Assembly (NCBI RefSeq): GCF_035046505.1
Contig: NC_089830.1
Coordinates: 20,261,561-20,325,560, forward strand
Length of the DNA stretch: 64,000 nt
Direction: 5' to 3'
From: Tiliqua scincoides
Lineage: Eukaryota > Chordata > Lepidosauria > Squamata > Scincidae
Part shown: positions 49,601 to 61,200 of the stretch, one piece after another
How positions within the stretch are numbered: position 1 is the stretch's first letter
Layout of the letters: every line of letters begins with the position of its first letter
Notes under the pieces: generated by a model
Told to the model about the DNA's origin: nothing
Seen by the model: only the letters and a program-made list of their open reading frames with translations
Databases searched by the model: none
Translations under genes and position numbers: made by a program

Positions 49601-52600
49601 TGACTCCTCGCCTCCGACAGGCATCCGCATAGCTCTTCAGCGCTTGGCACAGTGACTGCCTGAGGCCGTCGGTCAAGCAGAGGTCATTGACGCAGTTGTC
49701 CAGAAAGATGCTGGGGTCCAGCACAGAATGGCAGAGGCTGAACGGGCCATTTCCCCCTTTCCTGATTAGACCACAGAATGCCTCAGCTTTATACTTGTGG
49801 GCTCCTTCTGATGGGCAGCTTTTTGGTGGGGGGGCTGCATGCTGACAGAACCGGTCACCATCCTGCACCTTCCAACTTTGCCCAAACTCCGCAGGACTGG
49901 GGGCCAAGCTGCCGTCGGGGGTGCGGAAGTCGTTGGCTGGATCTCCGTTGTAGTCACCACAAAGGCCACACAAGCTCCCTGAAAAGATGCTGGGGACCGT
50001 CACCACCAGATAGCTGCTCCAATCGTAGGCAACTTTCAGCGCAAAGTCCGTCCCAATCCAAGCCAAACCTCCACTCTGGTAGACCTGAAGTTTCCCCTCA
50101 CGCAGGGAGATGGGCAGCTGAGACCGCTGGTAGTTGACCTGCAAGAGAAGTCAGACTCAATCCACGACTCGTGGGGAGTCAGCTAGCCCTGAGACCCTGA
50201 ACAAGAGGCAAAGGTAGAGAGGGCTGGGTGGGGGTGGTCCTCCCTAGGTACCAGCCTTGCCGCTCAGACTCACCCTCACAAATCCCATTTCGTTTCTGGC
50301 CACAGAAATGACGGTGTTGTAGACTCTGACTGTCACCAGACCAACATAAGCAATGTGCTTGTTTCCACCCCTGATTTCGTTCTTGGCCTCCACGGTGAAT
50401 GAAGGAAGAGTTGACCCCGAACCGCAAGTCTTGGCGATGGTGTAGGTGCAGGTGCCCATGAAGTCAAAGCTTCTCCCATCAAAGGTGTGATAATGAGGGT
50501 ATCCCTGGGCCCAGCAGGTAGACTCCGACTGTGGCACACACACCGGCCGACCCTTTTGGATCTTACAGACTTCCTGCTTCCTGCACTGGACTGAGCCACA
50601 GGAGACCTGTGGGATTCCTGCAATGGAACATAGCCAATGTCATGGAGAGAGCAGCAATATGAAGAGACAGTTCCAGAGGATATCCAGAATCGGAAATAAG
50701 GCCTTGGAATATAGCCTAACTCAGCAATCTCTCTCTGAAGCCAGGCCTAACTTTGCATAGTCACTGAGGATACGTGCAGTAGNNNNNNNNNNNNNNNNNN
50801 NNNNNNNNNNNNNNNNNNNNNNNNNNNNNNNNNNNNNNNNNNNNNNNNNNNNNNNNNNNNNNNNNNNNNNNNNNNNNNNNNNNNNNNNNNNNNNNNNNNN
50901 NNNNNNNNNNNNNNNNNNNNNNNNNNNNNNNNNNNNNNNNNNNNNNNNNNNNNNNNNNNNNNNNNNNNNNNNNNNNNNNNNNTTGCTGAAATCCCTCCAT
51001 GATTACCTTCCACGTGGGTCCCTGTGACATCGAATGCATGCTTCTGTGCCTGCTTTTGCTAAGACGCTATGTTTTCCTAGAACCTTTACTTCTATCTATC
51101 CTCTTCATCCTAGAAGAATCTGGTCCTTCTCTGCTTCTTGGTACCCTACAGCTGAGTGCCTCACTTAGAGAGCAGACCCTTCCTCTGCTTTGAAAACTCT
51201 GCTTTGTTTATTGGGACACAAAGTATTGTGCCAAATATGTGGGGAGGACTTGAAAGCTTCTTAAAAATAATAATAATAATAATAATAATAATGCCATGGT
51301 TCTGTTCTTTACCCCCCTGACGTTTGCTTGGCACAGGAGTACTTACTGCAGAAGGAGTCAGACCTCCAAGCATAGAGAGTCGCCCCGGCTGCCTGGCAGG
51401 CCAGCACATAGCTGGCCAAGGCTTTGCAGATCACAGCTGGTTGACCTTGAGAGGAGCAGTAATCAGACACGCAGTCTTGGAAGTATCCTCAGGATCCACT
51501 TTCTTGTGACACTCTCTGAAAGGGCCCTTTTGGCAAGGAGGAGCCCACATTCCCCCACTGAGAGTCCGTTGTTGAGCCTCAATGGTTCCTAGGCCCGGGC
51601 AGGTTCCCGGGCCGAGTTCTGTGCAGCCTGGTATGTTCTGCAGTTTCCAGCTCTGACCAAAGGCTGATGGATTTGGAGCCACGTTGCCATCTCTCATGAT
51701 CAAGTCGTCTCCTTTGTTGCCGTTGAAGTTCCCGCAGAGACCACAAAGGGCCCCGGCGTAAGTGCTGGGCACACTCACGGTGATCCGGCTTTGCCAGTCA
51801 AAGGTGACGGTCAGGAAGAAGTCCGTCTGCACCACGGCCTCTTGCCCCTCTCTGTAAATGGAGACTTTGTTGTTGCCCATCCTGTACGGCAGATTGATCA
51901 GGAAGCCGTTGACCTGGGAGGTATGCAAAAGGGAAAATCAAAGTTTACGGCTTTCGTGACATCGTTACCGGCAGACCATTCTTCGTTTTCTGTCCTCATC
52001 CTCTACAGGCATGTTCTGTACAGGTGCTTTAAATGAAACACTGGAACGTGCTACAGATTTTAGACCTGCTTACTGTACAGAGGGCACCTCACTAGTAATC
52101 AATATCGCACAGAAGGAGAATGAATAAAAGAACCAAAGGAACCGCAGAATAGAAAAAGCCCATCCAAGAACAACAAAAAGATCTGCGGAACTCACCATGA
52201 CTTTCGCAGGCTGTTCTCGACTGATCACGATGGAATTGCCATAAATATTGATGTCCACCACCTTGGTGAAGGACACGGTCTTGCTGCCTCGACGGTCGTT
52301 TTGAACAAGAACCAGGAAGTTCTCCAGACCATCTCTCCTCGCGCAGAGCCCAGTGAGCTGATACAGGCAGGTGCCCCTGGAAGTCAAACCTCTGACCGTC
52401 GAAGCTGAGATAGTGACGTTGCCCTGAAATCGAGCAGGTGCCGCTGCTGGTAGGGTAGCAGTTCTGGATGCCCTTCTCCACTCTGCATTGCTCGCCGCTC
52501 TTGCAACCTGTGGTTTTGCAAGTCACCTGTTTGCTTCTGGGGTCACAGATGCAGCGTCTTGAGCAGGTGCCGTCTCCCCAGAACTGCTCTCCGGGGGAGA

Positions 52601-55600
52601 AGAGCTTCCCCTCAAAGATGCATCCACAGGAAGCCTTGGGGATGCATTTCCCAGCATCCAGCACAAAACTGTCATTGCACTGGCAGCTCCCCACGCACGG
52701 CAGCGAGTCGCAGTTGCTGGGTCTGGCTAGGTCGTTGCAGGTGGCAGGGCACGGAGCTGCACAGGCCTTGTACTGGCTGTTCTCGGGGCAGGGAAGGGCT
52801 GCCAAAGAGAGAACACAGTCAATCGTGCAAGGCAGAAGGGCCTGCCGAAACTTAGCTCCACTCTGTTGTACCAGGGATGTCTGGGGAACAGAATGGGACA
52901 CTTGGAGGAGGGAGCACTGGGTTCTGCTTCGTGTTACCCATCCCACAACATGAGGTGGATGTGATGGGGAGACTTCCAGAGGGCATCCTGTGCTGGTCTA
53001 CTGAGTTCAAAGGGCTTTACTTGCCTAAATGCAGGTGTATTAGACTGCAGCCTTCACCAGATCTTTGCGTCCCTGAGAACTAGAAACTTCTAGAACAATG
53101 AACTATTCCTTTCTCTAGAATCCTGCCCCGTTCTAGGTTTCCTGCATACAGAACTGCAGAAGTTGGGGTGCTCCTGGCTCTGTCTTATTCCATTTGGGAT
53201 ACATACCTCTGAACAAATCTCTGTGTGGGACGTCTAACCTGCTTGCCTTAACTCTGAAGCTGCCTCGCTCTTCAGTACCCTGCCATACTTACTGCAGCCA
53301 GAGGCCGTCCTCCAGTCCGAGACTGTGACTCCTCGCCTCCGACAGGCATCCGCATAGCTCTTCAGCGCTTGGCACAGTGACTGCCTGAGGCCGTCGGTCA
53401 AGCAGAGGTCATTGACGCAGTTGTCCAGAAAGATGCTGGGGTCCAGCACAGAATGGCAGAGGCTGAAACGGGCCATTTCCCCCTTTCCTGATTAGACCAC
53501 AGAATGCCTCAGCTTTATACTTGTGGGCTCCTTCTGATGGCAGCTTTTTGGTGGGGGGCTGCATGCTGGACAGAACCGGTCACCATCCTGCACCTTCCAA
53601 CTTTGCCCAAACTCCGCAGGACTGGGGGCCAAGCTGCCGTCGGGGGTGCGGAAGTCGTTGGCTGGATCTCCGTTGTAGTCACCACAAAGGCCACACAAGC
53701 TCCCTGAAAAGATGCTGGGGACCGTCACCACCAGATAGCTGCTCCAATCGTAGGCAACTTTCAGCGCAAAGTCCGTCCCAATCCAAGCAAACCTCCACTC
53801 TGGTAGACCTGAAGTTTCCCCCTCACGCAGGGAGATGGGCAGCTGAGACCGCTGGTAGTTGACCTGCAAGAGAAGTCAGACTCAATCCACGACTCGTGGG
53901 GAGTCAGCTAGCCCTGAGACCCTGAACAAGAGGCAAAGGTAGAGAGGGCTGGGTGGGGGTGGTCCTCCCTAGGTACCAGCCTTGCCGCTCAGACTCACCC
54001 TCACAAATCCCCATTTCGTTTCTGGCCACAGAAATGACGGTGTTGTAGACTCTGACTGTCACCAGACCAACATAAGCAACGTGCTTGTTTCCACCCCTGA
54101 TTTCGTTCTTGGCCTCCACGGTGAATGAAGGAAGAGTTGACCCCGAACCGCAAGTCTTGGCGATGGTGTAGGTGCAGGTGCCCATGAAGTCAAAGCTTCT
54201 CCCATCAAAGGTGTGATAATGAGGGTATCCCTGGGCCCAGCAGGTAGACTCCGACTGTGGCACACACACCGGCCGACCCTTTTGGATCTTACAGACTTCC
54301 TGCTTCCTGCACTGGACTGAGCCACAGGAGACCAGTGGGATTCCTGCAATGGAACATAGCCAATGTCATGGAGAGAGCAGCAATATGAAGAGACAGTTCC
54401 AGAGGATATCCAGAATCGGAAATAAGGCCTTGGAATATAGCCTAACTCAGCAATCTCTCTCTGAAGCCAGGCCTAACTTTGCATAGTCACTGAGGATACG
54501 TGCAGTAGTTGGAAAGTGAAGGAGGAAGGCACGGAGACAAAGTATTGCACACAAACCCAGACCAGCAATCCTATAGGGATCTGCACTTATCCATATCCAG
54601 GGCTGAATGGCAGATCAGCAGTCAGGCTTCCAAATCTATAATCAGCCCTTCCCTGAATAACCTTCGGCACTGGGAAAAGGATCACCTGTTCCTGAGCTGC
54701 TCATGTTTGCCTGGGGATAGTTGGGGACTGCCACGTTTGGAACTGGGCTCCTTTTTCCTAGTTATTGAAGAAGGACATGAGAAATTCTTTCCCACAGGAG
54801 CTTGCTGCATAAGGGCCAGAAATAACTGAGGAAAGGAGAAAGCGGATCCAACGTGTAAGTAGTTGTTAGGAGAGAAAAGAGAGGGGAGGAGAAGAATGTC
54901 CTTAGGAGGAGCCACCAGAGGAGGAAGGGCGGGTCTGTGTCCGTTAGATGCAGTGATATAGAAGGGGACGTAAAGCTCCTGGGCACACAAACGGACTTAA
55001 GGCCTTAGCGGTGCACATTTGGGCCATCGAGATCCTGCATGTTCATCTGACCAGGAATGTCGCTAGATGACAGCCTGTGTGTGCACATGTATCTTAGTAG
55101 TTACCCTTCTTGATGCAACGCATGACTCCATCCTTGGTGACGCATTCCTCATCAGCGGTGCATCTCTGGGCCTCGCATTTAACCCCCCGGCCTGGGATGC
55201 AGGTGCAACTTTCCCGGCAGTTGTTCAGAAGAACCTTCTCATGGGGCTGGTGGGAGATCAGAAAGCAATAGAAATATGGCAAAACATCAGATCATGTGTC
55301 CTCAGCAATGAGATTCCTTCTCACAAAGCGAAAATGCTCAATGAATAAAAGAATAATGTCATCCATCTAAGGATCAGTGTTAGTGACCAAAAAATGGAGG
55401 GTGGGAGAATAAAGTTCAAAAGGTCAGCTACCTTGAAGTAATGGCCATTCCACAGGCAGCCACAGTTTTCCGCAGTCACACAGGCACGGCCATCAAAGAA
55501 GAAGCCATCGTCACACTGGCAGCCCTCGGCACAAGTACTTGGACAGTTTCCTGGATCGGTGATCTTGGCACAGGAGATGGAGCAGAGGTCGGCACAGAAC

Positions 55601-58224
55601 TCGTAGTGACTGTTGGCTGGCACGTCAGTGCTAAATTGGAAAGACGTAGAGATTAGAGGGAAAGATCCCCGATTCTGCTGAAGACGGAAGGGGAGAGGAG
55701 AAGAGGGCACCTGGGTAGGAGTTGGCAACTGGAGAAGATATGCATGAATTATTCCCATAAGTAAAAGGGAGTCTGCTCAGATGCTGCTCCCCATTTCACT
55801 ACTCAGTTTACATCTATCCCAGTGCTCAGCCTCCAATACTTACGGCAAAACGACGGGGTCCTCCAGGAGTCGAAAGAGACCGCTGCATCTTGACAGGCAG
55901 ACACATAGCTCTGGATGCTCTGGCACAAGACTTCTCTGTCCCCATCGACCAAGCAGGAGTCATAGATGCAGTTGCTGAGATACACTTTGGGGTCCACCGC
56001 GGCGTGACAGGCACTCAAGGGGCCGTCGTCCGCACTGAGGATCCCACAGTACTTGCGCTGGTTTCAAAACCTCCTTCTGCCTCTCGTCGCAGACCGGGCA
56101 CTTGTTCCCAGGGCACCCGTCTAAGCAGGATCCGTCTGCTCCCGGGACCAAAACTTTCCAGGCAGCACCAAACGTGTTGACATCGGTGACCGCCCTTCCA
56201 TCTGGGAGCAGAAATTCATCCCCCTTCTGGTCATTGTAGTTCCCACAGCAGGCCACTCAGCCCATCCTGGTAATTGCTTGGGACGGTGACCGTCACGCGA
56301 GAAGCAAAGTCATAGCTCACAATGAGGCCAAAGTCAGCTTGGACAGGACTCTGGTGCCATGTGGATGGGCTCTGAGCCGCCCTCCAGAAAGGGTCACGGG
56401 GAGGAGCTGCAATGTATCATCCACCTGCAAGGAACAGAGCATTCCCTTGTAACATGGGGTTCTCTAGTGAAGAAGAAGTGCTGGTTGTTTTCCACTTTAA
56501 CCCTTCAGTTGTTAAGGGGTAATGGTTGATCCCACTATCATCATATTGACCACATATTCCGGGAACCCTTTTCCAATTATTCCAACTTTAATTATTCACA
56601 AGAAGAGCCCTGCTGGATCAGGCCAATGGCCCATTCAATCCTGTTAAATCAGGCCAGGGGGCCCATCACTGTGAATTTCCTGTATGGCCCACAAGGTGAT
56701 CCAGCGAGCAATCAAGACCGGAAGAGACCCATATGCTGTGGTCACCCCTTGCGCCTTGGCGTTCAGAGAGAGGCCACTTGTAAAACCAAGAGGTCACATA
56801 CATTCCTAGATCCTTGTAGCCTGGATGGACAGATCCACTAATCTGTCTAATCCCCATTGAAAGACATCTAGGCCAGGTGCCTTGACCAGACCCTGTGGGA
56901 AGGAGATCCATTAAGTACTTGCAAGTAAAGAAATATTTTAAACATATTATTTTCCTATAAATTTTGATGCCAGCGAGGAATCAAATAGAATGGGAGGAGA
57001 AGCCTGAAATACAGATCTCTACTGTCGGGATTAATCCTATGCATTAAACCTAAAAATCCAGCACTCTAGCAGCACAATTCTATGTAAGTCTACTCAGAAG
57101 AAAAACAAATATTCCCCCTTGCCAGGTTTGTGGGCTTGTAATGGCTCTAGTCTCAGTGCTTGTGAAGGACTGACCTGAGCTCAGTGTACGCTACTGGGAA
57201 ACACCTTCGTGGAAAAAGAACAGCTAATGATAGTTGCCTTCTTATGGTTCTAGACTCACCTTCACTTGCCCTGGCTTGTTCTTCAGGAAGGTGAGAGTGA
57301 CGCCATGGACGCTGACGGACACCATCTTGGAAACCGACATCTTCCCGTCCTCCCTGGCCCGTTCTCCACATTAACGGTGAAGGGGGTCAGGTTCTGGCTG
57401 CTTGCTTGGTCTTAGCCAAGGTGTATGTGCAGGTGCCGTGGAAATCAAAGGGCACCTGATCAAATGAGAGGTAGTGAACGCCACCAGCCACAGAACAGGT
57501 GGCCGCTCCCAACAGGGTAGCACTTCTGGATGCCGTTTTCCACACCACAGTCCTCATTGGGACCGCAGCTGAAGGCTTCACAATTCACAGTCCCCCCCTC
57601 TTGGCACCTGCAACGCTCCTGGCAAGTGGGATAGAAAGTCTCTCCTGCTAAGTAGTATCTCTCTTGATAGTAGCAGCCGCACCGGAGATGGGGACGCACT
57701 GATCGCCGCTCCGCACAAAGTCCTGATCGCACACGCAGCTTTCCTGGCACCTCCCCGTGCAAGGGATTGGAACATAGATGCTTCCACAGGTCTGGGCACA
57801 GTCTGAAGCGCAGAGCTCGTAGTGACTGTTTGGGGCACAAGGAAGACCTGCAAGATGGAAACAAAGGTGAACGTCAAATAACCAGTATAACGAGCTTAGG
57901 AAAGTTAAAACTTTGACTTGGACAGTATGAAGCCAACTTTCATGCTGAAATCCCTCCATGATTACCTTCCACGTGGGTCCCTGTGACATCGAATGCATGC
58001 TTCTGTGCCTGCTTTTGCTAAGACGCTATGTTTTCCTAGAACCTTTACTTCTATCTATCCTCTTCATCCTAGAAGAATCTGGTCCTTCTCTGCTTCTTGG
58101 TACCCTACAGCTGAGTGCCTCACTTAGAGAGCAGACCCTTCCTCTGCTTTGAAAACTCTGCTTTGTTTATTGGGACACAAAGTATTGTGCCAAATATGTG
58201 GGGAGGACTTGAAAGCTTCTTAAA

Positions 58225-58264
<40 letters not shown>

Positions 58265-61200
58265 CCATGGTTCTGTTCTTTACCCCCCTGACGTTTGCTT
58301 GGCACAGGAGTACTTACTGCAGAAGGAGTCAGACCTCCAAGCATAGAGAGTCGCCCCGGCTGCCTGGCAGGCCAGCACATAGCTGGCCAAGGCTTTGCAG
58401 ATCACAGCTGGTTGACCTTGAGAGGAGCAGTAATCAGACACGCAGTCTTGGAAGTATCCCTCAGGATCCACTTTCTTGTGACACTCTCTGAAAGGGCCCT
58501 TTTTGGCAAGGAGGAGCCCACATTCCCCACTGAGAGTCCGTTGTTGAGCCTCAATGGTTCCTAGGCCCGGGCAGGTTCCCGGGCCGAGTTCTGTGCAGCC
58601 TGGTATGTTCTGCAGTTTCCAGCTCTGACCAAAGGCTGATGGATTTGGAGCCACGTTGCCATCTCTCATGATCAAGTCGTCTCCTTTGTTGCCGTTGAAG
58701 TTCCCGCAGAGACCACAAAGGGCCCCGGCGTAAGTGCTGGGCACACTCACGGTGATCGGCTTTGCCAGTCAAAGGTGACGGTCAGGAAGAAGTCCGTCTG
58801 CACCACGGCCTCTTGCCCTCTCCTGTAAATGGAGACTTTGTTGTTGCCCATCCTGTACGGCAGATTGATCAGGAAGCCGTTGACCTGGGAGGTATGCAAA
58901 AGGGAAAATCAAAGTTTACGGCTTTCGTGACATCGTTACCGGCAGACCATTCTTCGTTTTCTGTCCTCTCCTCTACAGGCATGTTCTGTACAGGTGCTTT
59001 AAATGAAACACTGGAACGTGCTACAGATTTTAGACCTGCTTACTGTACAGAGGGCACCTCACTAGTAATCAATATCGCACAGAAGGAGAATGAATAAAAG
59101 AACCAAAGGAACCGCAGAATAGAAAAAGCCCATCCAAGAACAACAAAAAGATCTGCGGAACTCACCATGACTTTCGCAGGCTGTTCTCGACTGATCACGA
59201 TGGAATTGCCATAAATATTGATGTCCACCACCTTGGTGAAGGACACGGTCTTGCTGCCTCGACGGTCGTTTTGAACAAGAACCAGGAAGTTCTCCAGACC
59301 ATCTCTCCTCGCGCAGAGCCCAGTGAGCTGATACAGGCAGGTGCCCTGGAAGTCAAACCTCTGACCGTCGAAGCTGAGATAGTGACGTTGCCCTGAAATC
59401 GAGCAGGTGCCGCTGCTGGTAGGGTAGCAGTTCTGGATGCCCTTCTCCACTCTGCATTGCTCGCCGCTCTTGCAACCTGTGGTTTTGCAAGTCACCTGTT
59501 TGCTTCTGGGGTCACAGATGCAGCGTCTTGAGCAGGTGCCGTCTCCCCAGAACTGCTCTCCGGGGGAGAAGAGCTTCCCCTCAAAGATGCATCCACAGGA
59601 AGCCTTGGGGATGCATTTCCCAGCATCCAGCACAAAACCGTCATTGCACTGGCAGCTCCCCACGCACGGCAGCGAGTCGCAGTTGCTGGGTCTGGCTAGG
59701 TCGTTGCAGGTGGCAGGGCACGGAGCTGCACAGGCCTTGTACTGGCTGTTCTCGGGGCAGGGAAGGGCTGCCAAAGAGAGAACACAGTCAATCGTGCAAG
59801 GCAGAAGGGCCTGCCGAAACTTAGCTCCACTCTGTTGTACCAGGGATGTCTGGGGAACAGAATGGGACACTTGGAGGAGGGAGCACTGGGTTCTGCTTCG
59901 TGTTACCCATCCCACAACATGAGGTGGATGTGATGGGGAGACTTCCAGAGGGCATCCTGTGCTGGTCTACTGAGTTCAAAGGGCTTTACTTGCCTAAATG
60001 CAGGTGTATTAGACTGCAGCCTTCACCAGATCTTTGCGTCCCTGAGAACTAGAAACTTCTAGAACAATGAACTATTCCTTTCTCTAGAATCCTGCCCCGT
60101 TCTAGGTTTCCTGCATACAGAACTGCAGAAGTTGGGGTGCTCCTGGCTCTGTCTTATTCCATTTGGGATACATACCTCTGAACAAATCTCTGTGTGGGAC
60201 GTCTAACCTGCTTGCCTTAACTCTGAAGCTGCCTCGCTCTTCAGTACCCTGCCATACTTACTGCAGCCAGAGGCCGTCCTCCAGTCCGAGACTGTGACTC
60301 CTCGCCTCCGACAGGCATCCGCATAGCTCTTCAGCGCTTGGCACAGTGACTGCCTGAGGCCGTCGGTCAAGCAGAGGTCATTGACGCAGTTGTCCAGAAA
60401 GATGCTGGGTCCAGCACAGAATGGCAGAGGCTGAACGGGCCATTTCCCCCTTTCCTGATTAGACCACAGAATGCCTCAGCTTTATACTTGTGGGCTCCTT
60501 CTGATGGGCAGCTTTTTGGTGGGGGGGCTGCATGCTGACAGAACCGGTCACCATCCTGCACCTTCCAACTTTGCCCAAACTCCGCAGGACTGGGGCCAAG
60601 CTGCCGTCGGGGGTGCGGAAGTCGTTGGCTGGATCTCCGTTGTAGTCACCACAAAGGCCACACAAGCTCCCTGAAAAGATGCTGGGGACCGTCACCACCA
60701 GATAGCTGCTCCAATCGTAGGCAACTTTCAGCGCAAAGTCCGTCCCAATCCAAGCCAAACCTCCACTCTGGTAGACCTGAAGTTTCCCCTCACGCAGGGA
60801 GATGGGCAGCTGAGACCGCTGGTAGTTGACCTGCAAGAGAAGTCAGACTCAATCCACGACTCGTGGGGAGTCAGCTAGCCCTGAGACCCTGAACAAGAGG
60901 CAAAGGTAGAGAGGGCTGGGTGGGGGTGGTCCTCCCTAGGTACCAGCCTTTGCCGCTCAGACTCACCCTCACAAATCCCATTTCGTTTCTGGCCACAGAA
61001 ATGACGGTGTTGTAGACTCTGACTGTCACCAGACCAACATAAGCAACGTGCTTGTTTCCACCCCCTGATTTCGTTCTTGGCCTCCACGGTGAATGAAGGA
61101 AGAGTTGACCCCGAACCGCAAGTCTTGGCGATGGTGTAGGTGCAGGTGCCCATGAAGTCAAAGCTTCTCCCATCAAAGGTGTGATAATGAGGGTATCCCT

